Source of the DNA: CALGLS01 sp047626155
GTDB lineage: Bacteria; Bacteroidota; Bacteroidia; Chitinophagales; Saprospiraceae
NCBI GenBank assembly: GCA_047626155.1
Contig: JBLHRR010000059.1
Coordinates: 1-28,721 of the forward strand
DNA length: 28,721 nucleotides
Direction: 5' to 3'
Part shown: positions 8,801 through 16,081 of the stretch, in pieces
Numbering within the stretch: position 1 is the first letter of the stretch
Layout of the letters: each line of letters begins with the position of its first letter
Program-made: the position numbers and the translations under genes
The notes under the pieces: model-generated
Database searches by the model: none
What the model saw: the letters and a program-made list of their open reading frames with translations, nothing else
What the model was told of the DNA's origin: nothing

Positions 8801-9577
8801 CATGATCCTTTGTCACTGACAGGGGAGGAGGCAGAACCAAGAGAAAAGAAAGCCCTGATCGTAGAAGATCTGGCTTTAGAAAATGGGGTATCATATGAGG
8901 TCCCCGTATATATCGAAGCAGGCGATGATTTGGCGGCACTGCAGTTGGCATTAGAGCTGGATGAAGAAGCCTTGCACTTCGAGGGTATCGAAACAGATAC
9001 CCACACAATTTGTAGATCGGATAACTTTGGATATAGATTTCTAAGGGCTGGAGTGATAACCGCTTGCTGGTTTGACCAAAACGCTGTTGAATCGAATCAA
9101 CCTAATCAAAGCGCCTTAACAACACTTTTCCGTTTGCGGTTTACCGCAAAAAAGAAAGGAAAGTTGAGTAGCTACCTTACACTTAATCCCGAACTTGTTG
9201 ACGGACGAGCGTATGAGAGAAAGGATGACTTACTAACGAAGGAACTAAAAAGGAAACTTATTTACCTTCAATTCAACGCGCCAGGACAATCACCAACAAT
9301 CGTGAGTCTCCCGGCCCTGGAAATTTTTCCAAATCCTACATCCAACAACGATCTCTACATCAAGTACACTCTTACTGAAGACAGTAATATCAAAATAACA
9401 ATCTATAATGCCTTGGGGCAAATCGTAAAAAAAATACTCTTTCCGGAACGTCGAGCGAAAGGAAGTTACACTTATAAATGGAATACGGCTGGATTAGGGG
9501 AGGGTTCTTATTTTATACAATTACAAACTAATACGGGAAGTCCAGAGCTGCGTAAGTTTGTGAAAATAGGAGGGTAG
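5834..9577 (+). CDS. T9SS-exported modular protein: Ycf48-like propeller, dockerin- and cohesin-like modules
   Basis: This 1247-residue protein starts with a signal peptide ending near AQ (29-30). Residues ~45-335 hold at least six repeats of the type 'GF.AG....V.KT.DGG.NW', as in Ycf48/BNR-like beta-propellers. A carboxypeptidase-regulatory-like or SdrD B-like segment follows (~345-435: GNVFIDLDENCNLD), then DUF11-like repeat domains to ~810. Around 880-930 there is a dockerin-like pair of calcium loops (TNGVDAADLYLIQQ and AADVNNSGSITTLD). Around 1010-1135 is a cohesin-like beta domain (VSYEVPVYIEAGDDLAALQL). The end (~1160-1247) is a typical T9SS sorting domain: IFPNPTSNND, a core strand, NALGQIV, and a final FVKIGG. 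It should be exported through the outer membrane and attached or released. Codon use shifts sharply at about 7620. Confidence 0.9.
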   Translation: MNKPSTYGFLLKITLISILLMGQSIGLLAQWEAVYFDSSNTPDNFPNIKTVEFTSLQNGLAAGDNGLVYRSSDSGLNWESILTEPNGLRFVDMNFATPITAFCVAQENNVSNSCDGSGVIARTKNYGATWNFTYTDDNLFAVHFPTESVGYAVGSCDAVYKTINGGDSWELFNPGSGSGFTNVFFRDELNGFVAGLGDVFYQTIDGGENWINIDLPNASDYTEITFVDATVGFVLAGNKVFKTSDGGFDWTEEITIPDPGALNYTTMFWVDENKAWIATDSRLRNTDDGGSSWLLQEANTPSNNNAFTFGIQDLFFLNENQGFIAGTQGYFKTITGGASLPDLQYLAGNVFIDLDENCNLDVSDSSLKTWVIEITDGTNKFFSTTDFNGNYFLALPTGEYDVQLALPNKNWTNGCQLTYQITLDAPLDTLIRNLPVRKAVDNCPVLEVDISTNALAHCSDNIYTVRYFNRGTATANASYVDVKLEESLTMTSTNWSSVSGNTYTFDLGDVAEGESGSLSFVAFLECNPIVGQTHAVQANIYPDGFCLPASPLWDGASLSITLECTGDSVAFTITNTGTGDMQSLQDFAIIEDHIIFMTGPIDLDADQDSTFTLYPQGTTLRLEVDQVSNHPGRSNPSASYEACTTNNSGGISTGYVTQFPEDDANVFVSIDAQESTASAVTTNKRAYPKGYGDEHYIEANVDLDYHILFENNTTETVYTVIVQDTLSQWFNASSIRQGSSNYEYDFSLSGNGMATFTFSDLELAPGEKGFIKFRVQQKVDNPNGTFIENTACISFDYGLNNKTNTTVHQVSSDFLETADFIQITGNIANENGEAIALVDVQHNGQSGIETDNNGYFAIDDVSPMTPYTVTPYKNINLTNGVDAADLYLIQQHLLENEILDSEYKMLAADVNNSGSITTLDVFQVRAAVLLLTDEFPNNTSWRFVKTPYDFEDASKPFNSVFPEAFTFGIPLSENEINFTGVKVGDVDESHDPLSLTGEEAEPREKKALIVEDLALENGVSYEVPVYIEAGDDLAALQLALELDEEALHFEGIETDTHTICRSDNFGYRFLRAGVITACWFDQNAVESNQPNQSALTTLFRLRFTAKKKGKLSSYLTLNPELVDGRAYERKDDLLTKELKRKLIYLQFNAPGQSPTIVSLPALEIFPNPTSNNDLYIKYTLTEDSNIKITIYNALGQIVKKILFPERRAKGSYTYKWNTAGLGEGSYFIQLQTNTGSPELRKFVKIGG

Positions 9578-9610
9578 GAAATACAAATCCATTTCAAGAG
9601 CAACCTTAAT

Positions 9611-9648
9611 AACAAAACCCTTAGTCTGCATAGACTAAGGGTTTTGTT
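9611..9648. terminator. Perfect 16 bp hairpin, terminator
   Basis: The arm at 9611-9626 (AACAAAACCCTTAGTC) pairs without mismatch with 9633-9648 across a six-base loop (TGCATA). It stands 33 bases after the stop of the secreted protein gene and has T/A tracts at both ends of the stem, so it could work in both directions. Confidence 0.75.
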
Positions 9649-9709
9649 ATTTAACTCTAGTATATTTCTTAGGAAGAATCAGCCTCAGCCAAAAGGACAA
9701 TGTAAAAAA

Positions 9710-9757
9710 AAAACTTTGCGAAAACTTTGCGCTCTTAGCGACCTTTGCGGTTAGTTC
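9710..9757. repeat. Short CTTTGCG direct repeats
   Basis: Four imperfect copies of a CTTTGCG/CTTAGCG unit lie in a row in the gap between convergent genes: ACTTTGCG, ACTTTGCG, CTCTTAGCG, CCTTTGCGG. The arrangement is seen directly; I assign no function. The rest of the 9578-9783 gap holds only the hairpin above. Confidence 0.4.
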
Positions 9758-9783
9758 CTTGTTCGAGCAACGCGAGAACTCCG

Positions 9784-10260
9784 CTACAACCGCATATCAA
9801 AAACAACCCGCTTCTCTTCTCCCTCCTTCGTTACGCCCTCAACCCAAGCCTCAATATGCGTCTTGCTCTTTTTCCGATACCCCACCCGCTGAGGAAAATC
9901 ATGCGCCTCGTTTTCAAAAATAACCTGCCTCGGCGATCCATTAATTAAGTAAAATAAAACAGGCTGCCCATTATTCTGATCCGACACTGTAGGCACATAA
10001 TACAACTCTCCCTCCCGATAAGTAATCTGCATGGTTTCCAAAATAATAGTATCCCCCTTCACTACCTTATAAGACCTCCCCAGCAACCAACGATCTACCC
10101 TAGACCATTCCTCAAACAAAGCTTCATCATTCACCTGCCAGTTACCAATCATCCAATTCAAATCTTCCACCAGCGTAGTGGGCGCCATTTGAGTCTTTGG
10201 CCCAGGTCCCTGATGACAATTACAAAAAAGTAGAACGATAAAGAATAATTTATTTCGCAA
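9784..10260 (-). CDS. DUF6265-like lipoprotein with a TTG start
   Basis: This 158-residue protein begins with a hydrophobic segment and a lipobox-like LLFCNC, so it is probably a lipoprotein held in the cell envelope. The body has LNWMIGNWQ near residue 34, then EEWSRVDRWLLGRSYKV, and FENEAHDFPQRVGYR later. This pattern matches the small beta-barrel-like family listed as DUF6265 (from memory). The start is a TTG at 10258-10260; no ATG or GTG lies in frame between it and the stop upstream. The function is unknown. The coding strand is rich in G and A. Confidence 0.7.
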   Translation of the reverse strand: MRNKLFFIVLLFCNCHQGPGPKTQMAPTTLVEDLNWMIGNWQVNDEALFEEWSRVDRWLLGRSYKVVKGDTIILETMQITYREGELYYVPTVSDQNNGQPVLFYLINGSPRQVIFENEAHDFPQRVGYRKKSKTHIEAWVEGVTKEGEEKRVVFDMRL

Positions 10261-10284
10261 GAGTATTGTTTTTTAAAATTAAAA

Positions 10285-10320
10285 GGTAACCGCAACGGCG
10301 CCATGAAAGCGCAACGTTTT
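10285..10320 (+). repeat. 36 bp hairpin repeat, family 2, copy A
   Basis: GGTAACCGCAACGGCGC, a short loop, then GCGCAACGTTTT. Close copies occur at 28480-28515 (same orientation) and 17166-17201 (inverse). The GGCGC and GCGC parts form a small stem. Confidence 0.6.
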
Positions 10321-10324
10321 TAAT

Positions 10325-10373
10325 CGCAGCCCTGCAAGGGCGACGTATGTTAGAATAGGATTTCAATCCTAAT
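10325..10373. repeat. Pair of small perfect hairpins
   Basis: GCCCTGCAAGGGC (10328-10340) and AGGATTTCAATCCT (10357-10370) are two short perfect palindromes separated by 16 bases, directly after repeat A and just downstream of the DPP IV stop codon on the minus strand. They look like a REP-type intergenic element; a terminator role for DPP IV is possible. Confidence 0.5.
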
Positions 10374-10397
10374 TTTCATTTCATTATTTTCGTCCCA

Positions 10398-12587
10398 TCA
10401 CAATTTTTCCAACAAAAACCGCGTCATCTTATTATACAAATGCAGTCGAGTTGGGCCACCATAAATGCCATGATTTCGATTGGGATAAAAGTAAGTATCA
10501 AATTGCTTATTGGCCATGACCAATGCATTCACCATCTCTGTCGTGTTTTGAAAATGAACATTGTCATCTGCTACGCCATGAACGATGAGGTAATTTCCTT
10601 TTAGCTGATCTGCGAAATAAACCGGAGAGTTGTCAGCGTATCCGGAAGGGTTCTCCTCGTTGGTCCGCATATACCGCTCGGTGTAGATACTATCGTACCA
10701 TTTCCAATTGGTCACCGGAGCAACAGCGATTGCCGTTTTAAAAACATCGTTGCCTTTTAGTAAGCAAAGGGAAGACATGTATCCACCATAACTCCATCCC
10801 CAGATACCGATGCGTTCTGCATCTACATAATCTTGTGTCGCTAAATATTTGGCTCCTTCTATCTGATCAATGGTTTCGTATTTCCCCAATTGTTGGTAAG
10901 TCATTTTTTTGAATTCCTGACCACGAGCGCCCGTACCTCTGTTGTCAATACTCACTATGATGTAGCCCTTTTGCACCAGCATTTGGTGCCACCAGTAATT
11001 AAAGCCACCGAATTGATCTTGCACGGTTTGGCTGCCCGGGCCACCATATACATGCATCAAAACGGGATATTTTCTGCCTTCCTTAAAGTCCGTTGGTTTT
11101 ACCATCCAACCATTAAGCATCGTGCCATCAGTAGTTTTGAAATCAAAGAATTCTACCGGAGCAATACCATATTCTTTTTGTAAATCAGCAACGTCGCTAT
11201 TGTCTTCAATGGTACGAACCATTTTGCCAGATCGATCATAGACGATGAATGTAGAAGCTTTGTTGGCTGTGGAGAACGTGTTGACAAAGTAGTCGAAAGT
11301 GCTGCTGAACTGTGCGGAGTTGCTACCGTCTTCTTCTGTCAATTTACGTTTTTTTACACTCTTGACATCAGCGCTGTAAATCTCTCGCTGCATAGGTGAT
11401 TGGGTAGCAGCTTGGTAATAAATCAGATTATTTTTTTCATCGATACCATAAAGAGAAGTAACGTCGTAATCTCCCTTAGTTAAAGGACGAATCATTTTAC
11501 CTTTAAGGTCATAAAGATAAACATGATTGAAACCACTCTCTTCGCTGGTCCAGATAAATTGCTTACCATTTTTCAAGAAAGTAAGGTTGTCAGTAATGTT
11601 AATGTAATACTTATTGGTTTCTTTTAGGAGGCTGCGAGTCTTTCCTGTTTTAGCATCAGCCAGTACCAATTCCAATTCATTTTGGTGGCGATTCATTTTG
11701 GTAATGCAAAGCGTGTTCGCATCTTGAGTCCATTTGATCCGTGGGATGTATTCGTAATCATTGGCCAAATCAATTTTTGTAATTTTATTGTTTTTTAAAT
11801 CATAAATATGGACAGTTACAATAGAATTGTCTTCCCCCACTTTAGGATATTTGAAAGTTTGGTATTCTGGATAGACGTCATCATTGTACAGAGTCATTGT
11901 AAATTCGCGAACCCGACTTTCGTCAAAACGCATGAACGCAATTTTCTTTCCATCAGGAGACCATTCAAAAGCTTTCGCAAAAGAGAACTCTTCTTCGTAA
12001 ACCCAGTCCGCTCCTCCATTGATGATTTCGTTTTGCTTACCATCCTCCGTAATCTGAACAACGCTTCCTTTTTTAAGGTCTTTGTAATATAAATTATTAC
12101 CGATGCTATAAGCTACTTTATCTGCTTTCGGGCTGAACGTAGCATCACGTTGTTTTCCTTTAGCATCCAAAGCGGTCAAACTCTTTCCATCATAAACAAA
12201 GAAATTTGCTTTGCTGGAGCGACGATAAATGGCCTCTGAATTAGTCGTGATCAAAATATTCTTTTCATCTTCACTAAAGGCGTAGTTGCTGAACGCTCCA
12301 TCAAAATCATCCGTCTTAAGGTCACTTCCGTTAAATAAGGTCTTCGTGAATTCCCCAGTTGTGAGATCGTATTGTCTGACCTGATCTTTTTCCAGAAGCG
12401 TATAATGCTTTCCATCTCGCTGGAAATTAAAGCCAGGAACAGACTTTGGATAAAAGGTATAATCCTGCCAGATGTCTTCGACACTTATTTCTTTAGTGGT
12501 GGTGTCTGCTTTTTGTGCAGATATGCTAGTAGAGAAACTTAAAAGTACCAATAAAAGGAGGTAGGATAAATTAGATGAAAATTTCAT
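10398..12587 (-). CDS. Dipeptidyl peptidase IV, S9 family
   Basis: This 729-residue enzyme is predicted to cleave Xaa-Pro (or Xaa-Ala) dipeptides from peptide N-termini in the periplasm. A signal peptide ends at ISAQ (22-25). Residues ~40-480 form the beta-propeller, including DWVYEEE (194-200), whose last two glutamates bind the substrate amino terminus in DPP IV. The alpha/beta-hydrolase domain follows, with HVYGGPGSQ (512-520), the nucleophile in GWSYGGYMS (Ser599), the acid in GVADDNVHF (Asp674) and the histidine in RNHG (His706). All triad residues are present and the length is normal for the bacterial family. The gene stands alone on the minus strand. It probably serves peptide scavenging, as in other Bacteroidota. 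Confidence 0.96.
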   Translation of the reverse strand: MKFSSNLSYLLLLVLLSFSTSISAQKADTTTKEISVEDIWQDYTFYPKSVPGFNFQRDGKHYTLLEKDQVRQYDLTTGEFTKTLFNGSDLKTDDFDGAFSNYAFSEDEKNILITTNSEAIYRRSSKANFFVYDGKSLTALDAKGKQRDATFSPKADKVAYSIGNNLYYKDLKKGSVVQITEDGKQNEIINGGADWVYEEEFSFAKAFEWSPDGKKIAFMRFDESRVREFTMTLYNDDVYPEYQTFKYPKVGEDNSIVTVHIYDLKNNKITKIDLANDYEYIPRIKWTQDANTLCITKMNRHQNELELVLADAKTGKTRSLLKETNKYYINITDNLTFLKNGKQFIWTSEESGFNHVYLYDLKGKMIRPLTKGDYDVTSLYGIDEKNNLIYYQAATQSPMQREIYSADVKSVKKRKLTEEDGSNSAQFSSTFDYFVNTFSTANKASTFIVYDRSGKMVRTIEDNSDVADLQKEYGIAPVEFFDFKTTDGTMLNGWMVKPTDFKEGRKYPVLMHVYGGPGSQTVQDQFGGFNYWWHQMLVQKGYIIVSIDNRGTGARGQEFKKMTYQQLGKYETIDQIEGAKYLATQDYVDAERIGIWGWSYGGYMSSLCLLKGNDVFKTAIAVAPVTNWKWYDSIYTERYMRTNEENPSGYADNSPVYFADQLKGNYLIVHGVADDNVHFQNTTEMVNALVMANKQFDTYFYPNRNHGIYGGPTRLHLYNKMTRFLLEKL

Positions 12588-12844
12588 ATGATAGTTATTT
12601 ATTGTATTTTATACGTAGAAATAGCTTTTGGTAAACTAGAAAGAGTAAAACATCTTGTATTTGACACAATCTACTTTCAAAAGTATTTATCTCTTTTTGT
12701 CTAAGGACTAAGGGTATCCTGAAATGGAGGTGTAATAAGATCGTAAGCACCCAAAACCAACTAGACCCGAAAATATAGCTTTTAGGTGAATACCCGTATT
12801 TTTAACAGAACTTTAAACATTTTTTGTTCAAAACCAAACCCAGC

Positions 12845-13756
12845 ATGCGTCACATCCTACTTTTTACATTTCTGATCTGCGGCCTTTCTTCCTGCACTAC
12901 CAAAGAAACCATTTATGTAAATGAACAGGAACAAGTGGTCATAGATGGAAACGAAGCACCGCCCTATTCGGAAATCACGACGGTGCAAATTCAAAGTTAC
13001 GTCAACAAATTATACATCGATCTTTTGGGCCGCGAACCAGATTTAGCAGAATTGGAAGGCAGGTCCGCAACTTTAAAAGCAGCAGGACTCACAACAGAAG
13101 CCAGAAGCACCTTGGTCTCCGACTTGATAAATCAACCCGCTTATTATGCTCGCTTTTGGGAAATCTATCGACGGGCATACCTCAATGGCGTTTCTGATAA
13201 TTTAATCCAGCAGCAGAGAGGTGCCTTTCAATTTGCCTATGATGACCTTTCACAAAACACTGACCCTAATTCGATCGCTTACGCAAGTTTCATTCTGCTT
13301 GAACTCGAAAAAATAGATCTCCTCCTCAGCGCAAACGAAGACTACGAAAATGGAACAATAGCTATAAACGAATTCATGGCCCGAATCGCATTCAACAATA
13401 TATTCGACGAAATAAACATGGGCGCAGAAAATATGGTACTAGCTTGTTTTGAAAACTTCCTAAAAAGACAACCGACAATCGCCGAACTAACTGCCGGAGT
13501 AGAAATGGTAGACGCAAACCAAAGTGCCCAATTGCTCTTGCAAGACGGAAACGACAAAAATGATTTCGTAAATATCATCACCAGCAACCCCGAATTCTAT
13601 CAAGGCTTAGTCTTCGATATCTACCAACAACTTCTAGTCCGCGAGCCCACCTCCACAGAGATGGTCAATGCCACAGAAAATCTCCTACAAAACAAAAATT
13701 ACCAAGCCATACAACAAACCCTAACAACTACAGACGAATACGCCGGCTTCCAATAA
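12845..13756 (+). CDS. Lipoprotein with three REPT-type helical repeats (DUF4214/DUF1549-like)
   Basis: I chose the ATG at 12845 because it gives a clean lipoprotein signal, MRHILLFTFLICGLSSC, with the lipid cysteine at 17; a TTG 21 bases upstream also lies in frame. The 303-residue product has three related segments. The first has YVNKLYIDLLGREPDLAEL (52-70), the second FENFLKRQPTIAEL (202-215), the third YQQLLVREPTSTEM (260-273). The first and second each end with a (N/Q)P(A/E)(Y/F)Y-type motif. This resembles the DUF4214 repeat and the 'LLGR.PT' start of DUF1549; the similarity is from memory, not a search. First gene of a five-gene exported-protein cluster. Function unknown. Confidence 0.85.
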   Translation: MRHILLFTFLICGLSSCTTKETIYVNEQEQVVIDGNEAPPYSEITTVQIQSYVNKLYIDLLGREPDLAELEGRSATLKAAGLTTEARSTLVSDLINQPAYYARFWEIYRRAYLNGVSDNLIQQQRGAFQFAYDDLSQNTDPNSIAYASFILLELEKIDLLLSANEDYENGTIAINEFMARIAFNNIFDEINMGAENMVLACFENFLKRQPTIAELTAGVEMVDANQSAQLLLQDGNDKNDFVNIITSNPEFYQGLVFDIYQQLLVREPTSTEMVNATENLLQNKNYQAIQQTLTTTDEYAGFQ

Positions 13757-13881
13757 AAAAGAATCTCCGAAGGAGACCACATCACAAAAAAAGACTATAG
13801 AGGAGTCGACCCTACATTAACCCCGAGCCGCAGCTCGGGGACCCCCGCACCCAGAGCGAAGCTCCGGCAAAAAAAGAAAAA
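13757..13881 (+). repeat. Intergenic hairpin cassette I
   Basis: This 125 bp gap carries a row of hairpins: TCTCC-GAA-GGAGA (13764-13776), a GACT...AGTC stem (13793-13807), an 8 bp CCCCGAGC/GCTCGGGG stem with CGCA loop (13821-13840), and GAGC-GAA-GCTC (13854-13864). An A-rich leader then runs into the next start codon. The same cassette recurs at 14407-14564 and 15954-16081. Confidence 0.85.
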
Positions 13882-14406
13882 ATGAAAAAGAACAACCACA
13901 TACAATACCTCTTCCTCGTCGCAGCTCTCCTGCTAAGCACCGCCAGCTGCAAGAAAGAAACCACCACAATCCACAACCCTGAAGTAGACTACATCTACAA
14001 CGTAAACGGAGAAAACCTCTACCAATCGAACGCCGATAAAAACAAAGAGAAATCCTCCGAACAATATGTTTCCATCCTCTACTCCAATCTCTTCCAAGAT
14101 GCAATAGGGCAAAATGACCTAGTAGAACTTTCCGAAATCCGCCGCGCCATCGGAGACAAACAAATAGCCGACGAACTGATCCTAAACGCTTTCGTCAATA
14201 ACAACAATGTCCAAATCCCAAGCAACACCAGCATGCGAAACGACATAGATGCCTTCGTAGAAGAAACCTACCTCCGCTTCTTCCTCCGAAAACCAAACCC
14301 CTACGAAACCTACGAACTAAAATCCGAAATAGAAGAAGACACCAACCTAAGTCCAGAACTCATTTACATGGCCTTCGCCCTCTCAAACGAATACAAGTTC
14401 TACTAA
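13882..14406 (+). CDS. Small lipoprotein related to the preceding gene
   Basis: This 174-residue protein has a lipoprotein signal, MKKNNHIQYLFLVAALLLSTASC, with the lipid cysteine at 23. Two segments look like diverged forms of the repeats in the upstream lipoprotein: QYVSILYSNLFQDAIGQNDL and AFVEETYLRFFLRKPNPYETYEL, the latter ending in SNEYKFY. It is therefore probably a partner or paralogue of that protein. Its first codons (MKKN) and leader are identical to those of the CX4CH gene at 16082, because the cassette repeat extends into the coding start. The codons end mostly in A or C and the coding strand is poor in T. Function unknown. Confidence 0.85.
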   Translation: MKKNNHIQYLFLVAALLLSTASCKKETTTIHNPEVDYIYNVNGENLYQSNADKNKEKSSEQYVSILYSNLFQDAIGQNDLVELSEIRRAIGDKQIADELILNAFVNNNNVQIPSNTSMRNDIDAFVEETYLRFFLRKPNPYETYELKSEIEEDTNLSPELIYMAFALSNEYKFY

Positions 14407-14564
14407 AAAAAAACTCCGAAGGAGTTCAAACCCTAAACAAAAAACAACTCCGAAGGAGCCCGCATCACAAAAAAAGACTCTGGAGGAGTCGACCCCACAT
14501 TAACCCCGAGCCGCAGCTCGGGGACCACCGCACCCAGAGCGAAGCTCCGAAAAAAAAATGAAAA
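14407..14564 (+). repeat. Intergenic hairpin cassette II, with an extra hairpin
   Basis: Same order as cassette I but with two CTCCGAAGGAG hairpins (14412-14426 and 14448-14458), then GACTC-TGGAG-GAGTC (14476-14490), the CCCCGAGC/GCTCGGGG stem (14504-14523) and GAGC-GAA-GCTC (14537-14547). The leader also holds an out-of-frame ATG at 14558, a relic of the cassette's own start codon, 7 bases before the real DUF1501 start. Confidence 0.85.
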
Positions 14565-15953
14565 ATGAAAAGAAGAAAATTCCTAAAAAAAGCAACACTA
14601 ACTGCAGCCACCACCATAGCAGCCCCCTACATCCTCCCCACCGGTCGACTCTTCGCAGCCACCGGAGCCCGAGTCGTCAACCACGTCGTTTTCGTCCTTT
14701 TCGGCGGCGGCATCCGTAACCAAGAGTCCGTAGAACAGCGCTACACCAGTATGCAAAACGGATCCAGTACAACGGGTAACGTGATGAACAACATGCTAGG
14801 AGGAGCAGCGCCAACCAATGACCTCGACCTTTTCGGAGGAGGGGGAATGTGGGACCCAGTACTCAATACGCCTCTGTCTTCACAAGGAGCACTCTTTAGA
14901 GAAGTCGTATATAAAATGGGAACGCCGGGGCACTACAATGGCCATACCGTTGCGATGACAGGACAATACTCAGCAACGAATGTCAACCTGAATATCAACC
15001 CTGCGAACCCAACAATATTTGAATACTATCGAAAGCACAACGACCCCGTAAAATCAGCGCTAAATACCTGGTGGATTTCTGAAGGACTCGGACCGTATCC
15101 ATCCCTGAACCATAGTACTGATGCACTTTACGGAGCAGCCTATGGCGCCAATTATCTAAGACCAGCGAGTGTGTTCATCGATCCAGGAGGAGATCAATTT
15201 CAAAATATCCAAACGTACCAACCGGATGATATCAACCGTATCAGCCGAATCAAAAAAATGTTAGATAGTAATTTTGAGAAGGGAGGCACTGACCTGCCAG
15301 GTATTCAGAATACCCCGGAAAATAGAGAACTGATCAAGACATTTTTGAGTAATACCATTCAAGATATACAAGGAGGAAATTTCGAACTGGCCCGACCAGA
15401 TGGAAGCAATATCGCAACAGGAGATATGGTAAACATCTCTTCCGGATGGAAAGTCCTAAAAGAATTTTCTCCGGAACTTACGGTCATCAATACCACAAAT
15501 CTTGATGTCTGTCACACCGACTTCGGTCAATACCTAAACCTTCTACACCGAGCAGATTACGGAGTTGGCTGGCTATGGGATAAAATCCAAGGCCCCGAAG
15601 GCGCAGCTGCGGGATTGAAAGACGATACGATCATGATTTGCATGCCCGAACATGGCCGTAATTATGCCACCAACAACCAAACCGACCAATTCGGAATGCG
15701 CGCCCTAGACCATACCGACGAAGACATCAACGGAATACCCGGTTACAATTACGCCTACGAAAACGCCCGACGAATCTTTGCACTAATGGTCGGCCCTGAA
15801 GGAGTCATAAACCAGCAAGCATTCGGAAGCCCCGGATCCCCCGTCGGTGAAAGCATTGACATTGCCCCGACCATCGCCCACATCCTAGGCTTCAATGACA
15901 GCATCCCCAACGGCAGACTCCCCGGCAGAGTCCTAGAAGAAGCCTTCCTATAA
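14565..15953 (+). CDS. Tat-exported DUF1501-like protein (alkaline-phosphatase-fold)
   Basis: This 462-residue protein starts with a twin-arginine signal, MKRRKFLKKATLTAATTIAAP, so it is exported folded, likely with a metal bound. The body follows the DUF1501/sulfatase-like pattern: NHVVFVLFGGGIRN (39-52), GHYNGHTVAMTGQYSA, NTTNLDVCHTDFGQYL, a metal-site-like MPEHGRNYATN, then ALDHTDEDIN and SIDIAPTIAHILG near the end. In alkaline-phosphatase-like enzymes these Asp/His positions bind metal. I cannot find the usual Thr/Ser or Cys nucleophile site with confidence, so the reaction is open. It sits centrally in the cluster, between lipoproteins. Codon use is C-ending at the 5' end and more mixed later. 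Confidence 0.85.
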   Translation: MKRRKFLKKATLTAATTIAAPYILPTGRLFAATGARVVNHVVFVLFGGGIRNQESVEQRYTSMQNGSSTTGNVMNNMLGGAAPTNDLDLFGGGGMWDPVLNTPLSSQGALFREVVYKMGTPGHYNGHTVAMTGQYSATNVNLNINPANPTIFEYYRKHNDPVKSALNTWWISEGLGPYPSLNHSTDALYGAAYGANYLRPASVFIDPGGDQFQNIQTYQPDDINRISRIKKMLDSNFEKGGTDLPGIQNTPENRELIKTFLSNTIQDIQGGNFELARPDGSNIATGDMVNISSGWKVLKEFSPELTVINTTNLDVCHTDFGQYLNLLHRADYGVGWLWDKIQGPEGAAAGLKDDTIMICMPEHGRNYATNNQTDQFGMRALDHTDEDINGIPGYNYAYENARRIFALMVGPEGVINQQAFGSPGSPVGESIDIAPTIAHILGFNDSIPNGRLPGRVLEEAFL

Positions 15954-16081
15954 AAAAAAGAATCTCCGAAGGAGACCGCATCACAAAAAAAGACTCTGGA
16001 GGAGTCGACCCTACATTAACCCCGAGCAGCAGCTCGGGGATCCAGCACCCCAGAGCGAAGCTCCGGGCAAAAAAAGAAAAA
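15954..16081 (+). repeat. Intergenic hairpin cassette III
   Basis: Third copy: TCTCC-GAA-GGAGA (15963-15975), GACTC-TGGAG-GAGTC (15992-16006), CCCCGAGC/GCTCGGGG (16020-16039, loop AGCA instead of CGCA) and GAGC-GAA-GCTC (16053-16063). The A-rich leader and the first codons of the next gene match those after cassette I. Stems are conserved while loops and spacers vary. Confidence 0.85.

Noticed and set aside
9745..9948. Open frame on the plus strand in the gap and over the DUF6265-like gene
   Set aside because: Overlaps the tail of a better-supported minus-strand gene and starts inside short repeats.
13764..13776. GGAG in the hairpins as Shine-Dalgarno sites
   Set aside because: They lie about 100 bases from the start codons and inside stems; Bacteroidota rarely use such sites.
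13817..14104. Minus-strand frame rich in Cys, Arg and Gly
   Set aside because: Arises from reading the hairpin cassette and the lipoprotein gene backwards.
13757..16081. CRISPR array
   Set aside because: The repeats are different hairpins in one fixed order and separated by whole genes; no uniform repeat-spacer pattern, no cas genes.
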